Below are positions 58,825 to 62,887 of a stretch of DNA of 62,887 nt, piece by piece (position 1 is the first letter of the stretch; each line of letters begins with the position of its first letter). The notes beneath the pieces were generated by a model, which made no database searches, was not told the origin of the DNA, and was given only the letters and a program-made list of their open reading frames with translations. This stretch comes from Prevotella sp. (GTDB lineage: Bacteria > Bacteroidota > Bacteroidia > Bacteroidales > Bacteroidaceae), in assembly GCA_017400455.1 (NCBI GenBank), contig JAFPTC010000025.1:1-62887 (forward strand), read 5' to 3'. The position numbers and the translations under genes were made by a program.

Positions 58825-60723
58825 TTATTTAACAACATACTTCTTGCCGTTGATGATGTAGAGACCCTTGGTGGCCTGCTGCACACGACGTCCCGAGAGG
58901 TCGAACACGACGTTCTGCGCGGGCTGGCTCTTCACCTCGCTGATGCCGGTGTAGGTAGTCTCGGGCACCATGCCGACATTGAAGACGTAGAACCAGTCGT
59001 TGAACTCGAAGCGGAACTTGGTGTCGAGCTGCTTTCCGGCAAAGGACTCACCGTCGTTGTAGACGTAGAATTCGAGCTTAGTATTGTCGTTGCTGGGTTC
59101 CTGTACCTCGACGGTGATGGGTGCCTCGCTTTCAGCCAGCCAGCCTTTTTCCGTCAGGAAGAAACCAGCCGATGGATCTACAGCGCCAAACGTATCTTCA
59201 CCATTCTGCACGGTCATGTTCTCGTTGACCAGGTTCTCGAACGAGTTGGACTCCAGCTTGTCCATACAGGCTGCGAAGTCGATGGTGCCGGTAGCGCTCT
59301 GCTGGGTACCGGGCTCGGGCACGGGCAGCATGGTTGTCTCGCTGGCCAGCGTGCGCTCCTCAGCAGACACATCGGCCAAATTGGCCGAGAAGTCCTCGAA
59401 GCGGAAGTAATAATTGTTCTCCTCCTTCAGCTTGTTGCAGTTGAAGGCGATGGTCTGGAACGTGCCACTGCCACTCTGTTCGCTGCTGACAGTCTGATCG
59501 CCGAACTCAAACTCCTGCCATTCCGGCGTCAGATCCAGGCTTCCCAGTATGCCATGCGACAGATAGGTGCCGGGAACTGAATGGGCCTGCGTATCAATCT
59601 GGGCATTCTTGTCTGCACGGGCCCAGAACTTAATGCGATACTTAGCATTGGCAGCAAACTTGTGAGGAACGGTGACAAAGAACTGGGTGCGATAGTCGTC
59701 AATGGTAGTAAGACGCTCGCCCGTCTCAGCATTCTCGTAGTAGTTCACAACTTCCTCCTCGTAAGTGGGATTGCCTTCCTCGTCGAGCACGGGATTACCC
59801 TCTTCGTCAACAATTTCCTTTTTGTTCACCTCCTGTCCAGTCCAGCCAATAGAAGTAACCATTAGGGCAGGCTCACCGTCAACGGCATCGTTCACCACGA
59901 TAGCCTGGCGGTCGATATTGTCAGCGCCCATACGACCGGTGAAGTTCGTGCGTCCGCCACCCACCTGGTCGTCCGACAGGGTTCCGTGGCGCAGCATGTT
60001 GAACCAACGGTCGAACTCCTCGGGCCCCTTCGGGTCGCGCATCTCCAGCTTGATGTCGTCAAAGTAGAAGACGTTGCCGTCTTTACCCGTGCTCAGGTTG
60101 AAGGCCACTGAGTACATACCCTTGTTGGGAAGACCCGTCTCCTCGTTAATGCCGCCCACCATGTCGTTGCTGATGGTAGCGGTGACTTGAATTTTCGTCC
60201 ACTCAGCAGGGATGTTGATGTTGCCAAAGAGCTGATAATGGTTGTAGTCACCGGGCTTGGCATGAGCCTGTGTTTCTACGCTCCATGCCTTTTCGGCCAT
60301 GGCACGCATAGTCAGGCGCAGCTCCTTGCCCACGGGAATCTCTTCATTGGAATAGACAAAGAACTGGCAGTCCCACGAGGCCAAGGCATCACCGTTCTTC
60401 ACCTTGTTGCCAGCCTCATCGGCTTCAGCCTCGGAACGTACAATCACGCGTGCGCAGTGATTATTAGGGTCGGTGGGGTCTGTCACTATCTCGGCAAATC
60501 CCTGGAACTGTCCGTTCTCGGGGTCACCGCCGTCATACTGCTGCTCGCTGTCGGGGTCAAAGTCGCCAAGTCCCCTGCGCCAGTCATGGCACCAGAAGCT
60601 CGACCATTTCGGATCCTGCTCGCCTTCCATGTTTCCATTAACCACGAGGTCTTTCCATTCCGTCTGTGCGAAAGCACCACTGCTGAGCAATGCTGCAGCA
60701 AAAAGCGTAAAGATTTTTTTCAT
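58825..60723 (-). CDS. Secreted carbohydrate-binding protein, tandem CBM4/9-like modules
   Basis: 632 residues: signal peptide (cut near GAFAQ), two CBM4/9-like jelly-roll modules (about 25-230, opening LVVNGNMEGEQDPKWSSFWC, and about 235-450, opening FNMLRHGTLSDDQVGGG), then a third beta-rich part. It ends VVFDLSGRRVQQATKGLYI...GKKYVVK, a short sorting tail like that of CE6. No catalytic domain is seen, so probably a surface glycan-binding protein. First gene of the six-gene operon. Confidence 0.8.
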   Translation of the reverse strand: MKKIFTLFAAALLSSGAFAQTEWKDLVVNGNMEGEQDPKWSSFWCHDWRRGLGDFDPDSEQQYDGGDPENGQFQGFAEIVTDPTDPNNHCARVIVRSEAEADEAGNKVKNGDALASWDCQFFVYSNEEIPVGKELRLTMRAMAEKAWSVETQAHAKPGDYNHYQLFGNINIPAEWTKIQVTATISNDMVGGINEETGLPNKGMYSVAFNLSTGKDGNVFYFDDIKLEMRDPKGPEEFDRWFNMLRHGTLSDDQVGGGRTNFTGRMGADNIDRQAIVVNDAVDGEPALMVTSIGWTGQEVNKKEIVDEEGNPVLDEEGNPTYEEEVVNYYENAETGERLTTIDDYRTQFFVTVPHKFAANAKYRIKFWARADKNAQIDTQAHSVPGTYLSHGILGSLDLTPEWQEFEFGDQTVSSEQSGSGTFQTIAFNCNKLKEENNYYFRFEDFSANLADVSAEERTLASETTMLPVPEPGTQQSATGTIDFAACMDKLESNSFENLVNENMTVQNGEDTFGAVDPSAGFFLTEKGWLAESEAPITVEVQEPSNDNTKLEFYVYNDGESFAGKQLDTKFRFEFNDWFYVFNVGMVPETTYTGISEVKSQPAQNVVFDLSGRRVQQATKGLYIINGKKYVVK

Positions 60724-60766
60724 AACAACTACTGACTATTTTGTTAATAATAAAAATTGGCTGCTG

Positions 60767-60774
60767 CAAAGTTA
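60767..60774 (-). promoter_or_regulatory. -7 promoter box, six-gene xylan enzyme operon
   Basis: TAACTTTG on the minus strand, with a leader of about 38 nt before the ATG at 60723. Confidence 0.65.
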
Positions 60775-60899
60775 GCGTAAAAAAGCGCAACAGTATTTAA
60801 CGTATGTTTCAGATTGTTTCAAAAATGTATCAGCTGTTCTAATTGTCTGCAATTAAGAAAAACATAGCGCATTTAAGCACAGTTTCACGCGGGGCCGAC

Positions 60900-60972
60900 T
60901 TTTTTTTCTGGGAGGCCTTCCCGTGAAAAAATCTCACGTGAGATTTTTTCACGCGGAGCCTCCCCAGAAAAA
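60900..60972. repeat. Palindromic array, locus H
   Basis: One core at 60932-60943 with GC palindromes on both sides. The same 68-bp layout as locus G but with several mismatches in the right arm. It lies downstream of tRNA-Gln and upstream of the CBM operon promoter. Confidence 0.95.
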
Positions 60973-61049
60973 CGGGGTGGCGCCCCGTCGAACGGCACAG
61001 CAGCCGAAATGTTAAAAAGTGCAACAAAACGGCTGCGTGGCGGGTGCTA

Positions 61050-61089
61050 AAAAAGAAAACCGCCAAGCTGTTGATTTCAACATCTTGGC
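61050..61089 (-). terminator. Intrinsic terminator of tRNA-Gln
   Basis: GCCAAG (61062-61067) pairs with CTTGGC (61084-61089), with an inner GTTGA/TCAAC stem, followed on the minus strand by a T-rich run. Confidence 0.85.
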
Positions 61090-61100
61090 GACTTCTTTTG

Positions 61101-61171
61101 TTGGGGTACCCGGACTCGAACCAGGAAAGGCAGGACCAGAATCTGCAGTGTTACCATTACACCATACCCCA
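61101..61171 (-). tRNA. tRNA-Gln (anticodon CUG)
   Basis: 71 nt on the minus strand with a full cloverleaf: acceptor UGGGGUA/UACCCCA, anticodon loop UUCUGGU giving CUG (reads CAG), and T arm with GGUUCGAGUCC. U1-A72 resembles E. coli tRNA-Gln. CCA is not encoded. The anticodon stem has one A-C mismatch next to the loop. Confidence 0.95.
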
Positions 61172-61316
61172 ATCAGATGATTGCAACCTCCGTTGTATTT
61201 CTGAATTGCGGGTGCAAAGGTACTACTTTTTCTTGAACCAACAAAATTTTTCGGCACTTTTTTATAAAAAAATCAAATTTTCTCTGATTTTGTACGCTTA
61301 TCAGACAAAAAAGCCG

Positions 61317-61324
61317 TAACTTTG
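61317..61324 (+). promoter_or_regulatory. -7 promoter box, rsfS-ftsH
   Basis: TAACTTTG on the plus strand, with a leader of about 22 nt before the rsfS ATG. Confidence 0.65.
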
Positions 61325-61351
61325 TGGCCTAAATACACATTATTATATTTA

Positions 61352-61711
61352 ATGGAGCAAACGGAAACTTTAGTAAAGACCATTGTCAAGGGAATACAGG
61401 AAAAGAAAGGAAGCAACATCGTGATTGCCGACCTGAGCGGCATCGACGGCACCATCTGCCGCAACTTCGTCATCTGTCAGGGTGGTTCGCCTGCCCAGGT
61501 GGAGGCCATCACCGAGTCGATAGGCGACATGGCGCGAATGGAGCTGCAAGAGCGTCCGGCGCGGGTGGCCGGTTTGGAAAACGCCCAGTGGGTGGCCATG
61601 GACTATGGCGACGTGCTGGTGCACATCTTCCTGCCCGACGTGCGCCAGTTCTACGACCTGGAACATCTGTGGGCCGACGCCCCGCTGACGCGCATCCCCG
61701 ATTTGGACTGA
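61352..61711 (+). CDS. rsfS: Ribosome silencing factor RsfS
   Basis: 119 residues from MEQTETLVKTIVKGIQEKKG; an ATG at 61322 falls on the promoter box and is rejected. Family motifs: IVIADLSGIDGTICRNFVIC, VAMDYGDVLVHIFLPDVRQF and YDLEHLWADAP. It binds ribosomal protein L14 and blocks subunit joining when nutrients are low. 61 bp upstream of ftsH on the same strand, a common pairing in Bacteroidetes. Confidence 0.95.
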   Translation: MEQTETLVKTIVKGIQEKKGSNIVIADLSGIDGTICRNFVICQGGSPAQVEAITESIGDMARMELQERPARVAGLENAQWVAMDYGDVLVHIFLPDVRQFYDLEHLWADAPLTRIPDLD

Positions 61712-61772
61712 GCAGTGGCGCAAGTGAGATGATCATCCGACATATCGTTAAATCGTAAATTTTCATATCAAG

Positions 61773-62887
<1,115 letters not shown>

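Noticed and set aside
3841-60972. CRISPR array from the regularly spaced 43-bp repeats
   Set aside because: There are no unique spacers between repeats, the whole 43-bp period is conserved, loci hold only one to three units, and no cas gene is in the window.
61322-61351. Upstream start for rsfS
   Set aside because: The ATG lies on the TAACTTTG promoter box, so it would not be in the transcript.

Overview
The window looks like chromosome from a fairly GC-rich Prevotella-type member of the Bacteroidales. Evidence: SusC/SusD partners, TonB-linked outer-membrane proteins, many secreted glycoside hydrolases, short C-terminal sorting tails ending in GKKYVKK or GKKYVVK, and the Bacteroidetes -7 promoter element TAnnTTTG, which I found upstream of about twenty genes. 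Genus and species cannot be fixed from the sequence alone. No rRNA, integrase, transposase or phage gene is visible.

Layout. 1-3.9 kb: a 5'-cut outer-membrane barrel gene, a GNAT-toxin-like pair, and the collapsed remnant of a second barrel gene. 3.9-8.2 kb: a GH2 beta-glucuronidase, a 1-kb repeat-rich spacer, and a DUF1016 (YhcG-type) nuclease that runs into fused remnants of two other genes. 8.2-13.7 kb: a porin plus sodium symporter operon, then a Cys/His-rich membrane protein with a His-rich TonB receptor, probably for zinc. 13.8-22.1 kb: GH97, an operon of two unknown envelope proteins with a GH9 cellulase, and a TPR sensor kinase that lacks its phospho-acceptor histidine. 22.2-29.8 kb: rhamnogalacturonan lyase with lactaldehyde dehydrogenase, then an operon pairing alpha-N-acetylglucosaminidase with a HGSNAT-like membrane acetyltransferase. 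29.9-40.2 kb: mostly housekeeping (EamA transporter, PIG-L deacetylase, M3 peptidase, a VapC pair, dCMP deaminase, S41 protease, ADP-forming acyl-CoA synthetase, MerR regulator). 40.4-60.7 kb: a xylan-type polysaccharide utilisation locus with SusD, SusC, GH97, GH8, a small protein with a structured leader, and a six-gene enzyme operon (CBM protein, CE15, GH3, GH31, CE6, type-B esterase). 60.8 kb to the end: tRNA-Gln, rsfS and the start of ftsH.

How the genes fit together. The large locus would bind and import xylo-oligosaccharides (SusCD), strip ester-linked groups (CE15, CE6, type-B esterase) and trim the chains (GH8, GH3, GH31, GH97). The lyase and AldA fit rhamnose-rich pectin. The GH89/HGSNAT pair fits host-type glycans with terminal alpha-GlcNAc.

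The most unusual feature is a family of intergenic palindromic arrays: eight loci with sixteen copies of a TCTCACGTGAGA core (fifteen exact), at an exact 43-bp period wherever there is more than one copy, always at gene 3' ends. One locus is a perfect 68-bp palindrome. Other repeat families include a duplicated 64-bp hairpin-promoter module, GC-rich micro-palindromes inserted in frame in GH97 and GH3, and a 132-bp inverted repeat inserted in frame in the GH89 gene.
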